This document shows, piece by piece, positions 26,630 through 36,320 of a stretch of 64,000 nucleotides of DNA. The number at the start of each line of letters is the position of its first letter. Position 1 is the stretch's first letter. Made by a program: the position numbers and the translations under genes. The stretch spans positions 4,995,501-5,059,500 of the forward strand of contig NZ_AYTM02000002.1 of assembly GCF_000507185.2 (NCBI RefSeq). The letters run 5' to 3'. The notes beneath the pieces are model-generated. The model was not told the DNA's origin and searched no databases. It saw nothing but the letters and a program-made list of their open reading frames with translations. The DNA is from Pseudomonas syringae KCTC 12500 (GTDB taxonomy: Bacteria > Pseudomonadota > Gammaproteobacteria > Pseudomonadales > Pseudomonadaceae).

Positions 26630-27225
26630 TGAATGCCGTCCTTTTGCAACCTGCCTTCACCGATCCGGTACTGGATGCCCAGCGCAGTTTTCGTGTCGCC
26701 CTCAAGGCGTTGTCCGGGCCGGGCGTGATCCAGACCTTGCCCAGCGCGCACCAGCCGCCGGCCTTGCAGGGCCTGGACAGTGCAACCCACGCCTTGTGCC
26801 TGGCGTTACTGGACCTGGACACGCCAGTGTGGCTGGCACCGGCATTCGATACCCCGGCGATTCGCGCGAACATTGCCTTTCATTGCGGCAGCCCGATTGT
26901 CACTGAGCGGCACGCAGCGCGCTTCGCGTTGCTCGATGCATCGACTGCCCTGCAACTGCACGATTTCGATACCGGCAATGACCGCTACCCGGATCAGTCC
27001 TGCACCTTGCTGATCCAGCTGCCTGACCTGCAAGGCGGGCGGGCGCTTGCCTGGAGCGGTCCGGGCATCGAGCGACACCATTCGGTGGCCCTGCCGCTGG
27101 ATGAAGGTTTCTGGGCCGCACGTGAAGCATGTAATGTCTTCCCTTGCGGGCTGGATGTGTTCTTTGTTTCGGGCAATCGATTGCTCGGCTTGCCACGCAG
27201 TACCCGCGTGCAGGAGTGTGCCTGA
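26629..27225 (+). CDS. phnH: C-P lyase core subunit PhnH
   Basis: A 198-residue subunit of the PhnGHIJ complex, PLP-transferase-like fold without the PLP lysine by family knowledge. The start MNAVLLQPAFTDPVLDAQRSFRVALKALSGPG is typical. Other blocks are DLDTPVWL and GPGIERHHSVALPLDEGFW. The ATG at 26629 overlaps the phnG stop, and the gene's own stop overlaps the phnI start. Confidence 0.93.
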   Translation: MNAVLLQPAFTDPVLDAQRSFRVALKALSGPGVIQTLPSAHQPPALQGLDSATHALCLALLDLDTPVWLAPAFDTPAIRANIAFHCGSPIVTERHAARFALLDASTALQLHDFDTGNDRYPDQSCTLLIQLPDLQGGRALAWSGPGIERHHSVALPLDEGFWAAREACNVFPCGLDVFFVSGNRLLGLPRSTRVQECA

Positions 27226-28304
27226 TGTACGTCGCAGTCAAGGGTGGCGAACAGGCCATCGATAATGCTCACCGCTTGCTGGCCAACAGGCGTCGTGGCG
27301 ACACCGGTATTGCCGAACTCGACGTCGAGCAGATCCGCCAGCAACTGCCGCTGGCGGTTGCTCGGGTCATGAGCGAAGGCTCGCTGTACGACCCGCAACT
27401 GGCTGCACTGGCGATCAAGCAGTCGGCGGGCGACCTGATCGAAGCGATCTTCCTGCTGCGCGCCTACCGCACCACGCTGACGCGCTTTTGCGCCAGCGTG
27501 CCCATCGATACCTCGAACATGCAGCTCAACCGTCGCTTGTCGGCCACGTTCAAGGACCTCCCTGGCGGTCAATTGCTGGGGCCGACCTTCGACTACACCC
27601 ATCGCTTGCTGGATTTCACCCTGCTGGCCGAAGGCGAGCACCCAGGCCCGGAAGTCACCCCGCACGCCACGCTTGAGCCCTGCCCGCGAGTGCTCGGATT
27701 GCTGGCCAAGGAGGGGCTGATGAAGCCCGAAGTCGACGATGGCGAGCGCGTCGCGGACATCACCCGCGAGCCGCTGGAGTATCCGTCCAGTCGTGCCCAG
27801 CGCCTGCAGGCACTGGCGCGTGGCGATGAGGGATTCCTGCTGGCGCTGGGTTATTCGACCCAGCGCGGTTATGGTCGCAATCACCCGTTCGCCGGGGAAA
27901 TCCGTATCGGCGAGGTGGAAGTCTGGATCGAACCTGAAGAACTGGGCTTCCCGATCGTGATTGGCGACATCGAAGTCACCGAATGCGAGATGGTCAATCA
28001 GTTCGTCGGCTCGGCCAGCGAACCCGCGCAGTTTACCCGGGGTTACGGCCTGGCGTTCGGTAACGCGGAGCGCAAGGCAATGGGTATGGCACTGGTGGAC
28101 CGTTCGCTGCGCGCCGAGGAATTCAACGAAGAGATCCTCTCACCGGCCCAGCAGGAAGAGTTCGTCCTGGCTCACTGCGACAACGTTGAAGCGGCGGGTT
28201 TCGTCTCACACCTCAAGCTACCGCATTACGTGGACTTCCAGTCCGAACTGGAGCTGATCCGCAAGCTGCGCAAGTCTGCACCGAAACCGGGGAGCGACCA
28301 ATGA
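27225..28304 (+). CDS. phnI: C-P lyase core subunit PhnI
   Basis: A 359-residue subunit that carries nucleosidase activity toward ATP/GTP and forms the ribose-phosphonate intermediate. N-terminus MYVAVKGGEQAIDNAHRLL is the family form. Other blocks are TSNMQLNRRLSATFKDLPGGQLLGPTFDYTHRLLDF and TRGYGLAFGNAERKAMGMALVDR. The ATG at 27225 shares a base with the phnH stop, and the gene ends 4 bases into phnJ. Confidence 0.94.
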   Translation: MYVAVKGGEQAIDNAHRLLANRRRGDTGIAELDVEQIRQQLPLAVARVMSEGSLYDPQLAALAIKQSAGDLIEAIFLLRAYRTTLTRFCASVPIDTSNMQLNRRLSATFKDLPGGQLLGPTFDYTHRLLDFTLLAEGEHPGPEVTPHATLEPCPRVLGLLAKEGLMKPEVDDGERVADITREPLEYPSSRAQRLQALARGDEGFLLALGYSTQRGYGRNHPFAGEIRIGEVEVWIEPEELGFPIVIGDIEVTECEMVNQFVGSASEPAQFTRGYGLAFGNAERKAMGMALVDRSLRAEEFNEEILSPAQQEEFVLAHCDNVEAAGFVSHLKLPHYVDFQSELELIRKLRKSAPKPGSDQ

Positions 28305-29188
28305 CTCATGCACCGATGAACACTGCACAGCAAAGGCCTGCACGGGATGAGGCCTACAACTTCGCTTATCTGGACGAGCAGACCAAACGCATGATTCGTC
28401 GCGCCTTGCTCAAGGCGGTTGCGATCCCCGGTTACCAGGTACCGTTCGGCGGGCGCGAAATGCCGCTGCCGTATGGCTGGGGCACCGGCGGGATGCAACT
28501 GACCGCCGCAATCCTGGGCGCCGATGATGTGCTCAAGGTCATCGATCAGGGCGCTGACGACACCACCAACGCTGTCTCGATCAGGCGTTTCTTTGCCCGT
28601 ACGGCTGGCATTGCCACAACCGAGCGCACGCCCGAGGCGACGGTCATCCAGACCCGTCACCGAATCCCGGAAACACCGCTGCACGCCGATCAGATCATGG
28701 TCTATCAGGTGCCGATTCCCGAGCCGCTGCGTTTCATCGAGCCCTCGGAAACCGAGACCCGGACCATGCACGCGCTGGATGATTACGGCGTCATGCACGT
28801 CAAACTCTATGAGGACATCGCCACCTTCGGCCATATCGCCACCAGTTACGCCTACCCGGTGATGGTCGATGAGCGCTATGTGATGGATCCGTCGCCGATT
28901 CCCAAATTCGATAACCCCAAGCTGCACATGAGCCCGGCATTGATGCTGTTCGGCGCAGGGCGCGAAAAGCGTCTGTACGCCGTGCCGCCGTATACGCAGG
29001 TGGTGAGCCTGGACTTTGAAGATCACCCGTTCGAGGTGCAGCGCTGGGAGCAGTGCTGTGCGATCTGCGGCAGCCATGATTCCTTTCTCGACGAGCTGAT
29101 TCTCGACGATGCCGGGACGCAGAGCTTTGTCTGTTCCGACACCGATTACTGCGCCCAGCGCGTCAAACAGCAGGAGAACGACCGATGA
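28301..29188 (+). CDS. phnJ: Carbon-phosphorus lyase, radical SAM enzyme
   Basis: Catalytic subunit that cleaves the C-P bond with S-adenosylmethionine and an Fe-S cluster. 295 residues. The four cysteines Cys253, Cys256, Cys278 and Cys284 have the spacing CX2CX21CX5C, identical to E. coli PhnJ; the first three would hold the cluster and one would act as thiyl radical. NFAYLDEQTKRMIRRALLKAVAIPGYQVPF is the typical N-terminal block. It is 4-base coupled to phnI and phnK. Confidence 0.96.
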   Translation: MTHAPMNTAQQRPARDEAYNFAYLDEQTKRMIRRALLKAVAIPGYQVPFGGREMPLPYGWGTGGMQLTAAILGADDVLKVIDQGADDTTNAVSIRRFFARTAGIATTERTPEATVIQTRHRIPETPLHADQIMVYQVPIPEPLRFIEPSETETRTMHALDDYGVMHVKLYEDIATFGHIATSYAYPVMVDERYVMDPSPIPKFDNPKLHMSPALMLFGAGREKRLYAVPPYTQVVSLDFEDHPFEVQRWEQCCAICGSHDSFLDELILDDAGTQSFVCSDTDYCAQRVKQQENDR

Positions 29189-30006
29189 TCAGTGCACGTT
29201 CATTGGACCCGGCGCGCGAGCGCCTTCCCGAGGCTGTGCAGCCGCTGCTCAAGGTGCGCGGCCTGACCCGTCTGTACGGTGTGCAGAAGGGCTGTCAGGA
29301 CGTCAGTTTCGATCTGTACCCCGGCGAAGTGCTGGGCATCGTTGGCGAGTCCGGCTCGGGGAAATCCACGCTGCTCTCGCTGTTGAGCGGACGTTGCCCG
29401 CCGGACCGCGGCAGCATCGACTATCGCAGCAAGGAGGGTGACTGGTTCGACCTGTACAGCGCCAGTGAGGCGCAGCGGCGCACCTTGCTGCGCACCGAGT
29501 GGGGCTTTGTCGAACAGAATCCGCGTGATGGCCTGCGCATGGGCGTGTCGGCCGGCGCCAATATCGGTGAGCGTCTGATGGCGCAGGGGGTGCGCAATTA
29601 TCAGCAGTTGCGGGGTGCCGCGCTGGACTGGCTGACCCAGGTGGAGATCGATCCGCAGCGCATCGACGACTTGCCGCGGACCTTTTCCGGCGGCATGCAG
29701 CAGCGCCTGCAAATCGCCCGCAATCTGGTCTCCAGCCCGAGACTGGTGTTCATGGACGAACCCACCGGCGGGCTCGACGTGTCGGTGCAGGCCCGCTTGC
29801 TCGATCTGTTGCGCGGGCTGGTGCGCGAACTGGATCTGGCCGTGGTCATCGTCACCCATGATCTGGCGGTCGCGCGGCTGCTGGCTGACCGGCTGATGGT
29901 CATGCGTCGCTCGGAAGTGGTCGAAAGCGGCCTGACCGACCAGATTCTCGATGACCCGCAGCACCCGTATTCGCAACTGCTGGTGTCCTCGGTATTGCAG
30001 CCATGA
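29185..30006 (+). CDS. phnK: C-P lyase ABC-type ATPase PhnK
   Basis: An ATPase-like subunit, 273 residues, that docks on the PhnGHIJ core rather than on a permease, by family knowledge. Walker [12 protein letters not shown] near residue 54, signature [15 protein letters not shown] near 165, and Walker [13 protein letters not shown]. The N-terminus is about 15 residues longer than in E. coli. It overlaps phnJ by 4 bases. Confidence 0.93.
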   Translation: MISARSLDPARERLPEAVQPLLKVRGLTRLYGVQKGCQDVSFDLYPGEVLGIVGESGSGKSTLLSLLSGRCPPDRGSIDYRSKEGDWFDLYSASEAQRRTLLRTEWGFVEQNPRDGLRMGVSAGANIGERLMAQGVRNYQQLRGAALDWLTQVEIDPQRIDDLPRTFSGGMQQRLQIARNLVSSPRLVFMDEPTGGLDVSVQARLLDLLRGLVRELDLAVVIVTHDLAVARLLADRLMVMRRSEVVESGLTDQILDDPQHPYSQLLVSSVLQP

Positions 30007-30047
30007 GCCGCACTGTCCGAACATGCTGTACAGAAGAGGTGAGCCCG

Positions 30048-30764
30048 ATGACAACCTTGATCGAGGTCCGTGACCTGTCGAAAACCTTCACCCTGCATCA
30101 GCACAACGGCGTGGTCCTCAATGTGCTGCGCGGGCTGAATTTCTCGGTGCGCGCTGGCGAATGCCTGGTGCTCAGCGGGCAATCCGGCGCGGGCAAAAGC
30201 ACGCTGCTGCGCACCCTGTACGGCAATTACCTGCCTGCCGCCGGCAGCATTCGCGTGCAGCATGAAGGCGAGTGGACCGAACTGGTCGGCGCAACCCCGC
30301 GCCAGGTGCTTGAGGTACGACGCAAAACGCTCGGCTACGTCAGCCAGTTCTTGCGCGTGATTCCGCGTGTGTCCAGCCTGGACGTGGTCATGGAACCGGC
30401 TCTGGCGCGCGGCTGGTCCCGTGAGCAGGCTCAGGAGCGCGCGCAACTGCTGCTGGGGCGGCTGAATATTCCGCAGCGCCTGTGGCCGTTGGCGCCCAGT
30501 ACGTTTTCCGGTGGCGAACAGCAGCGTATCAACATCGCGCGCGCGTTCATGGTGCCATGGCCGGTGCTGTTGCTCGACGAACCGACTGCGTCGCTGGACG
30601 ACGCCAACCGCCGGGTGGTGCTGGAACTGGTCGATGAGGCCAAACGGGCCGGTGCCGCCCTGATCGGTATTTTCCATGATCGCGACGCCCGCGAGGCAGT
30701 CGCCAATCGTCAACTCGACATGACCCCGGTGGACCTCACCGCCAAGGAGTTGCTGCAATGCTGA
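30048..30764 (+). CDS. phnL: C-P lyase ABC-type ATPase PhnL
   Basis: A second ATPase-like subunit of the C-P lyase machinery, 238 residues. Walker [12 protein letters not shown] near residue 43, signature [15 protein letters not shown] near 152, Walker [13 protein letters not shown]. The ATG at 30048 follows GAGGTGA with good spacing. A start at 30003 overlapping the phnK stop is less likely. It overlaps phnM by 7 bases. Confidence 0.93.
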   Translation: MTTLIEVRDLSKTFTLHQHNGVVLNVLRGLNFSVRAGECLVLSGQSGAGKSTLLRTLYGNYLPAAGSIRVQHEGEWTELVGATPRQVLEVRRKTLGYVSQFLRVIPRVSSLDVVMEPALARGWSREQAQERAQLLLGRLNIPQRLWPLAPSTFSGGEQQRINIARAFMVPWPVLLLDEPTASLDDANRRVVLELVDEAKRAGAALIGIFHDRDAREAVANRQLDMTPVDLTAKELLQC

Positions 30765-31903
30765 ACGAACAGGTTTTCAGTAACGCCCGCGTGGTGACGG
30801 CCGAACAGGTATTCACCGGCACTGTGGTGGTCCGTGACGGCCTGATTGCCGAGGTCGAGAGTGGATGCAGCCAGTTGAGTCAGGCCCAGGACATGCAGGG
30901 CGATTACCTGCTGCCGGGACTGGTGGAATTGCACACCGACAACCTCGAAAAGCACCTGTCGCCGCGTCCTGGCGTTGACTGGCCGTCGATGTCGGCGGTG
31001 ATCAGCCACGATGCGCAAATCGTCGCCGCGGGCATCACCACGGTGTTCGACGCGCTGTCGATCGGCGACATCAACCCCAAAGGCAAGCGCATGCAGCAAT
31101 TGCCCGCCATGCTGCAGGCGATTGCCGACGCCAATGCGGCAGGCCTGACTCGCGCCGAGCACGTGCTGCACTTGCGCTGCGAGGTCAGTCACCCGGATAC
31201 CTTGAGCGTGTTTCGCGATCTGGTGGACCAGCCACTGGTGCAACTGGTCTCGGTGATGGACCATGCGCCCGGCCAACGTCAGTTTGCCCTGGAGTCGAAG
31301 TACCGCGAGTACTACATGGGCAAGTACCACATGAATAACGAGGAAATGGACCGTTTCATCGTCGAGCAGGTGGCCAACTCCAACGAGTACGCCGACCGCT
31401 ACCGGCGTGCGATCGTCGAGCTGTGCCTGGCGCGCGGCCTGTCGATTGCCAGTCACGACGATGCAACCATGGCGCATGTCGAGGAGTCGGCGGGTTTCGG
31501 CATGAACATCGCCGAGTTCCCGACCACACTCGAAGCGGCCCGTGGCTGTCGGCAACTGGGCATGAGCGTGTTGATGGGCGCACCGAACATCGTGCGCGGC
31601 GGCTCGCACTCCGGTAACGTGGCGGCAGCATCGCTGGCCACGGACGGGCTGCTGGATATTCTGTCCAGCGATTACTACCCGGCCAGTCTGTTGCAGTCTG
31701 CATTCATGCTCGCCGCTCAGGACAACGCATGTGACCTGCCGCAGGCGGTCAACATGGTCAGCCGCACGCCGGCCGTGGCTGCCGGGTTAGCGGATCGTGG
31801 TGAAATCCGGGTCGGGCTGCGTGCTGATCTGATCCAGGCGCGTGATCATGCTGGCCTGCCGGTTATCGACAAGGTCTGGCGACAAGGCAAGAGGGTGTTT
31901 TGA
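30758..31903 (+). CDS. phnM: Alpha-D-ribose 1-methylphosphonate 5-triphosphate diphosphatase
   Basis: Amidohydrolase-fold enzyme, 381 residues, that removes pyrophosphate from the ribose phosphonate triphosphate before C-P cleavage. Metal-binding blocks are [24 protein letters not shown] near residue 50, [12 protein letters not shown] near 165 and [15 protein letters not shown] near 230. [13 protein letters not shown] is typical. It overlaps both neighbours by a few bases. Confidence 0.95.
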   Translation: MLNEQVFSNARVVTAEQVFTGTVVVRDGLIAEVESGCSQLSQAQDMQGDYLLPGLVELHTDNLEKHLSPRPGVDWPSMSAVISHDAQIVAAGITTVFDALSIGDINPKGKRMQQLPAMLQAIADANAAGLTRAEHVLHLRCEVSHPDTLSVFRDLVDQPLVQLVSVMDHAPGQRQFALESKYREYYMGKYHMNNEEMDRFIVEQVANSNEYADRYRRAIVELCLARGLSIASHDDATMAHVEESAGFGMNIAEFPTTLEAARGCRQLGMSVLMGAPNIVRGGSHSGNVAAASLATDGLLDILSSDYYPASLLQSAFMLAAQDNACDLPQAVNMVSRTPAVAAGLADRGEIRVGLRADLIQARDHAGLPVIDKVWRQGKRVF

Positions 31904-32469
31904 TGGTTGGCAGGTTGATCTATCTTATCGGGCCGTCCGGATCAGGCAAGGACAGCCTGCTGGACGCGGCCCGGGATACCCTGGCGCAACGCGACTGCCG
32001 AATCGTTCGGCGGGTGATCACCCGTTCCGCCGAAGCGGTGGGCGAGGCGGCGCAGGCGGTGACCGTCGAGCAGTTCGAGCAGATGCGCGAGCGAGGCGCG
32101 TTCGCCTTGAGCTGGCAGGCCAATGGTCTGCACTACGGCATTCCCGTCGAGATCGATCAGTGGCTGCTGGAAGGCCATGACGTCCTGATCAACGGCTCCC
32201 GGGCGCATCTGCAAAAGGCGCAGGCGCGCTATCCCACGCTGCTGGCGGTGTTGCTGACCGTCAATCAGGAGGTGTTGCGCAAGCGCCTGCTGGCGCGCAA
32301 CCGGGAAAGCCTTGCGGAAATCGAGGAGCGCCTTGCGCGCAACTCGCGCTTTGCCGGAGATTTGCTGGCGAGCAATCCGCAGGTCTTCCCGCTGGATAAT
32401 TCCGCTGATCTGCAACACACCGTTGCCACGCTGCTCGGCTTGCTCGACAAGCGCCACGCATGCGCCTGA
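31903..32469 (+). CDS. phnN: Ribose 1,5-bisphosphate phosphokinase
   Basis: Guanylate-kinase-like enzyme, 188 residues, that phosphorylates ribose 1,5-bisphosphate to PRPP, returning the sugar to metabolism. P-loop GPSGSGKDSLL near residue 10; VITRSAEAVGE follows. The ATG at 31903 is used; the TTG one codon earlier is possible. It overlaps phnP by 10 bases. Confidence 0.92.
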   Translation: MVGRLIYLIGPSGSGKDSLLDAARDTLAQRDCRIVRRVITRSAEAVGEAAQAVTVEQFEQMRERGAFALSWQANGLHYGIPVEIDQWLLEGHDVLINGSRAHLQKAQARYPTLLAVLLTVNQEVLRKRLLARNRESLAEIEERLARNSRFAGDLLASNPQVFPLDNSADLQHTVATLLGLLDKRHACA

Positions 32470-33212
32470 CCCTGCTGGGCACCGGTGATGCCCGACAGGT
32501 GCCGGTCTACGGTTGTCAGTGCATGGCGTGTGCTGCCGCGCGTGCCGACCATGATCTGCGCCGCTTGCCGTGCAGCGCGCTGATCGAATGCGCCGACCAG
32601 CGCTGGTTGATCGACAGCGGACTGACCGACCTCACCGAGCGTTTTCCGCCGCGTAGCCTGAGCGGGATTCTGCAGACGCACTACCACGCCGACCATGCTC
32701 AGGGGCTGTTGCACCTGCGCTGGGGTCAGGGGCTGGTGATTCCGGTCCACGGCCCGGCGGATCCGGAAGGCCTGGCCGACCTCTACAAACACCCCGGCAT
32801 TCTGGATTTCAGCCAGCCATTCGCCGCATTCGAACGCCGTGCACTGGGCGCGCTGCAGGTTACAGCGCTGCCACTGGCGCACTCAAAACCTACGTTCGGT
32901 TACCTGTTCGAAGGTGAAGGGCAACGTTTTGCCTACCTGACCGACACCGTCGGCTTACCCGACGACACCCGCGAGTATCTGCAACGTGCACCGCTGGATC
33001 TGCTGGTGCTCGACTGCTCCATGCCTCCACAGCCTCAGCCGCCGCGTAATCACAACGACTTGACGTTGGCGCTGCAAACCATCGAGTGGCTAAGACCGGA
33101 CAGGGCGATGCTGACGCATGTCGGCCATACGCTGGATGCGTGGTTGATGGAGCACTCAGGGCAGTTGCCGGGCAATGTAGTGGTAGGGCGGGATGAGATG
33201 AGTGTGTTCTGA
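32460..33212 (+). CDS. phnP: Phosphoribosyl 1,2-cyclic phosphate phosphodiesterase
   Basis: Metallo-beta-lactamase-fold phosphodiesterase, 250 residues, opening the cyclic phosphate formed by PhnJ. The dinuclear metal motif is THYHADH near residue 77, and the N-terminal CQCMAC cysteines fit the structural zinc of the family. Last gene of the operon; no phnO acetyltransferase is between phnN and phnP. It is convergent with the amidase, 9 bases apart. Confidence 0.93.
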   Translation: MRLTLLGTGDARQVPVYGCQCMACAAARADHDLRRLPCSALIECADQRWLIDSGLTDLTERFPPRSLSGILQTHYHADHAQGLLHLRWGQGLVIPVHGPADPEGLADLYKHPGILDFSQPFAAFERRALGALQVTALPLAHSKPTFGYLFEGEGQRFAYLTDTVGLPDDTREYLQRAPLDLLVLDCSMPPQPQPPRNHNDLTLALQTIEWLRPDRAMLTHVGHTLDAWLMEHSGQLPGNVVVGRDEMSVF

Positions 33213-33221
33213 GCGAGGTCT

Positions 33222-34745
33222 TCACATCGCGCCAATCTCCGGCTTGCCCGTTCTCGACCCGCCATAGATCGGCGGATGCGTGACGATGTGGGTCAGGTCG
33301 ACCGCCGAGGCCAGCAGTTTTTGCAGGTCGGGACGCGGACGTGACAGGCGTGGATCATTCAGCGTTGCCTGCTCGATCGCCTCGGCGCAGGCCAGCAGTT
33401 TCGCATCGCCCCGAAATCCGCCGATCACCTGCAGCCCGAACGGCATACCGTTGTGGTCGGCGCCGCAGGGCAGGGACAGCGCCGGATTGGTGGTCAGGGT
33501 GATGGTGTAGCACAGCGCCAGCCAGCGATAGTAATTGTCCAGGGGCACGCCATTGACTTCGCGCAGGTACAGCTCGTTCCAGGGGAAGGGCGAGACTGGC
33601 GTGGTGGGCGCGAGGATCAGGTCGTAGTGTTCGAATTGTTTCTGAAAGCCGCGAAAGATCCGGCTTTGCTCGCCATGCGCCTTGACGCAGTCCTGCAGCG
33701 ACATCGCGGCACCCATGTCGAAATTGGCGCGGGTGTTGGGCCCCAGTGCATCAGGGTCGCGGTCGTGAGCGTCCTGCAGCCCGGCGACGAAGGCTTCGGC
33801 ACGCAGGACGTCGAAGGTGCGATGGGCGCTGGTCAGATTCAGGTCGATGGCTTCGCAGGACTTGAACAGCGATTTCAGGGCGCTGATCTTTTCCCGAAAG
33901 ACGGCACGGATCCTGTCATCCACAGCACACGCGCCGAAGTCTTCGCTGTAGCCGACGCGCAGCTGGCTGAGGTCGATCGGGCGCGGTGCGAACTCGTCAG
34001 CGGCGATGGCATAACTCAATGGGTCGGACTGCCCCAGCCCGGCGCTGGCGCGCAGTTGCAGCAGGGTATCGGCAACATTGCGGCCCATGGGGCCTACCAC
34101 TGAAATCGGTGTCCAGCCGAGCTTCTTGCGTTCACTCGGCACCAGCCCTGGTGAAGGACGCAGGCCGACGATACCGCACAGCGCCGCGGGAATGCGCAGC
34201 GAACCGCCGGTGTCCGAGCCGCTGCACAACGGCACCATGTCGACGGCCAGTGCGGCGGCGGATCCCCCCGAGGAACCGCCGGCATTCAGTTCAGGATTGA
34301 ACGGGTTACCGGTCGCGCCCCACACAACATTGCGGGTATTGGCGCCTGCGCCCAGCTCCGGAACATTGGTCTTGCCGACCATGATTGCCCCGGCCGCACG
34401 CAGGCGCGCGACGAACAGGTTGTCCTGCGCGGGAATGTTGTCGCGAAACAGTTGCGAGCCGTAGGTGGTGAGTACCCCGGCGGTCTCTTCCAGATCCTTG
34501 ATGCCGATTGGCAGGCCATGCAGCAGCCCCAGAGATTTGCCCTGCATGACGGCCTGTTCGGCCAGCAGTGCCTCGTCGCGGGCGCGCTCGAAACAGGTCG
34601 CGGCGAAGGCATTGATCTTCGGGTTCAGGCGTTCAATCCGCTCGATACAGGCGTCCAGCAATTCCACCGGAGAGAGCTGTTTGTTGCCGATCAGCGCACG
34701 CAGTTCGGTGGCGGATTTACCGAGCAGCTCAGACGATTTTTGCAT
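33222..34745 (-). CDS. Amidase-signature family enzyme
   Basis: A 507-residue amidase with the Ser-cisSer-Lys triad: Lys83 (PIGIKDLEE), Ser158 (AGGSSGGSAAALA) and Ser182 (SDTGGSLRIPA). Substrate unknown. Its closest functional context is the ABC transporter/M20 operon upstream on the same strand, from which it is now separated by an IS element. Before the insertion the distance from the M20 stop was only about 120 bases, so it may have belonged to the same degradative group. Confidence 0.88.
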   Translation of the reverse strand: MQKSSELLGKSATELRALIGNKQLSPVELLDACIERIERLNPKINAFAATCFERARDEALLAEQAVMQGKSLGLLHGLPIGIKDLEETAGVLTTYGSQLFRDNIPAQDNLFVARLRAAGAIMVGKTNVPELGAGANTRNVVWGATGNPFNPELNAGGSSGGSAAALAVDMVPLCSGSDTGGSLRIPAALCGIVGLRPSPGLVPSERKKLGWTPISVVGPMGRNVADTLLQLRASAGLGQSDPLSYAIAADEFAPRPIDLSQLRVGYSEDFGACAVDDRIRAVFREKISALKSLFKSCEAIDLNLTSAHRTFDVLRAEAFVAGLQDAHDRDPDALGPNTRANFDMGAAMSLQDCVKAHGEQSRIFRGFQKQFEHYDLILAPTTPVSPFPWNELYLREVNGVPLDNYYRWLALCYTITLTTNPALSLPCGADHNGMPFGLQVIGGFRGDAKLLACAEAIEQATLNDPRLSRPRPDLQKLLASAVDLTHIVTHPPIYGGSRTGKPEIGAM

Positions 34746-34812
34746 GGAGTGTTCCTCACTGGACTTAGGTATAACGCTGGGTGCGGAGCATGGCTACGAT
34801 ACTGGCCCGAAT

Positions 34813-34832
34813 GTTCATCGTTCCGCACGCTC
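34813..34832. repeat. Left part of a palindromic repeat interrupted by the IS
   Basis: The short stretch ending CGCACGCTC is one half of a P. syringae-type intergenic palindrome; the other half resumes at 36283. A related, uninterrupted copy is at 54029-54081. Confidence 0.6.
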
Positions 34833-34864
34833 TGGTATGACCCCCGAAGGTTGGACGATTATTT

Positions 34865-35719
34865 CTACGCTGCCTGAGCGGCCTGCATTCTGAACTCCAC
34901 AGGGCTCAGGCCGTTAAGTTTCAGTTTGATGCGTGACTGATTGTAATACTCAATGTACTCGTCGATGCCCGCATGAAGCTCATCCAGATTGTTAAATTTG
35001 TTCAGATAGAAAAACTCGGACTTCAGCGTGCCAAAAAAACTTTCCATAGCCGCGTTGTCGTAGCAGTTGCCCTTGCGCGACATGCTGCATGTGATCGAAT
35101 GCTCATTGAGTAATCGTTGGTAAACAGGCATCCGATATTGCCAGCCCTGGTCTGAGTGCAAAATAGGCTTTTCATGCGGCTCAAGCTTCTTGAACGCTCC
35201 TTCAAGCATTTCGTCCACCATGGAGTACAGCGGGCGCCTGGCGATTGCATAGGAAATGATTTCGCCGTTGTACAGATCCATGATGGGCGACAGATAGAGC
35301 TTCTGGCCTCCCACTTTGAACTCGGTGACGTCCGTGGCCCATTTTTCATTAAGGTGCTGGGCCTTGAAATCACGCTTGAGAATGTTGGGCGCAGCCTTGC
35401 CTACTTCGCCCTTGTAAGAGCGGTATTTCTTCACTCGCACCAGGCTCTTCAGGCCAAGCTGCCCCATCAGTTTCTGCACCGTCTTGTGGTTCACAAGATG
35501 GCCTGCGCGCCGCAACGCCGCCGTGATACGACGATAGCCATACCGGCCTTTATGATCGTAGAAAACTGTCTGAATCAGGTCTTTCAGCCCGGCGTACTTA
35601 TCGCCCGCTTGCAGTACCTTTTGTTGATAGTAAAAAGTGCTGCGCGCCAGACCGGCAAGCTTCAGCAGGCCACCCAGAGAATGCCCCAGTCTCAGTTCGG
35701 TTACGATTTGCGCTTTTTC
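34865..35719 (-). CDS. IS3-family transposase OrfB (DDE domain)
   Basis: Integrase-core part of the transposase, about 284 residues. The catalytic acids are visible: Asp in WATDVTEF, Asp in ILHSDQGWQY and Glu in NAAMESFFGTLKSE, a DD(35)E set. An HTH_21-like region (GYRRITAALRRAGHLVNHKTVQKLM) precedes it. No ATG or GTG start exists in this frame; synthesis is expected as an OrfAB fusion by -1 slippage in the five-A run at 35714-35718 (G AAA AAG in the mRNA). A TTG at 35515 would give a truncated 216-residue form. Confidence 0.9.
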   Translation of the reverse strand, partial: EKAQIVTELRLGHSLGGLLKLAGLARSTFYYQQKVLQAGDKYAGLKDLIQTVFYDHKGRYGYRRITAALRRAGHLVNHKTVQKLMGQLGLKSLVRVKKYRSYKGEVGKAAPNILKRDFKAQHLNEKWATDVTEFKVGGQKLYLSPIMDLYNGEIISYAIARRPLYSMVDEMLEGAFKKLEPHEKPILHSDQGWQYRMPVYQRLLNEHSITCSMSRKGNCYDNAAMESFFGTLKSEFFYLNKFNNLDELHAGIDEYIEYYNQSRIKLKLNGLSPVEFRMQAAQAA

Positions 35720-36240
35720 TGTTGCGCTATTCGTTGCTTCTTCTGAGCCAAGGCATCGAGCTTTTTTAGATAGTCGACCTCCATCCGCAGTTGCTTCACC
35801 TCGGCAAGCAACTCGTCACGCGAGCGCGATTCATCGTCGATTGAGGGGGCGTTCACAGGCGGAAGTGCAGTCGTCATCTTTCTTGGGCGTCCGGCTTTTG
35901 TGGGTGGCTTGGAGGAGGCATCAAAGGCCCCTTCTTCATAATGGCGCTGCCATAGACCGATGATGCCGAACTGACGGATATCGAACAAGGCCGCTGTCTG
36001 GCGCAGAGATAAACGCTCATCATGCATGCGCTTCAAAACAGTCAGCTTGAACTCGTCACTGTAGCGCTGGCGTTTTTTCTCTTGCAGGCCCGCTACGCCA
36101 TGAATCTGATAGGCCGCAACCCACTGCCTAAGGCAGGAAAAATCCACATCGTGGCGATGCGCAACATCCCTCAAACCTGCCTTGCCAGCACAATACTCTT
36201 TCACGGCTGCGAGTTTTGCCTGCTCTGTATATTTACCCAT
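35701..36240 (-). CDS. IS3-family transposase OrfA
   Basis: DNA-binding part of the transposase, 179 residues. It has two helix-turn-helix motifs (LAAVKEYCAGKAGLRDVAHRH; KLTVLKRMHDERLSLRQTAAL) as in IS150-type OrfA, and a C-terminal leucine-rich coiled segment (LLAEVKQLRMEVDYLKKLDAL). The ATG at 36240 is the natural start; upstream codons lie in the inverted repeat. It ends within the slip region shared with orfB. Confidence 0.9.
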   Translation of the reverse strand: MGKYTEQAKLAAVKEYCAGKAGLRDVAHRHDVDFSCLRQWVAAYQIHGVAGLQEKKRQRYSDEFKLTVLKRMHDERLSLRQTAALFDIRQFGIIGLWQRHYEEGAFDASSKPPTKAGRPRKMTTALPPVNAPSIDDESRSRDELLAEVKQLRMEVDYLKKLDALAQKKQRIAQQKKRKS

Positions 36241-36282
36241 GACGCCTCCAAAGGTTGCATCCAACCTTCGGGGGTCACACCA

Positions 36283-36320
36283 CTCCGCGTGGGAATGCAT
36301 TTCGTGACGCTCTGCGTCAC
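36283..36320. repeat. Right part of the interrupted palindromic repeat
   Basis: CTCCGCGTGGGAATGC followed by the hairpin GTGACGC-TCT-GCGTCAC. It continues the repeat cut by the IS and contains the stop codon of the adjacent M20 gene at 36317. Confidence 0.6.

Larger units (their letters stand above)
34833..36282 (-). mobile_element. IS3-family insertion sequence (IS150-like), 1450 bp
   Basis: The ends are inverted repeats: TGGTATGACCCCCGAAGG on the left and its near-complement on the right, about 23 bases with one mismatch. A 3-base direct repeat CTC flanks the element (34830-34832 and 36283-36285). Inside are orfA and orfB in overlapping frames on the reverse strand, the IS3 design with -1 frameshifting. 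It appears intact and potentially active. It sits in a palindromic repeat between the amidase and M20 genes. Confidence 0.9.
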
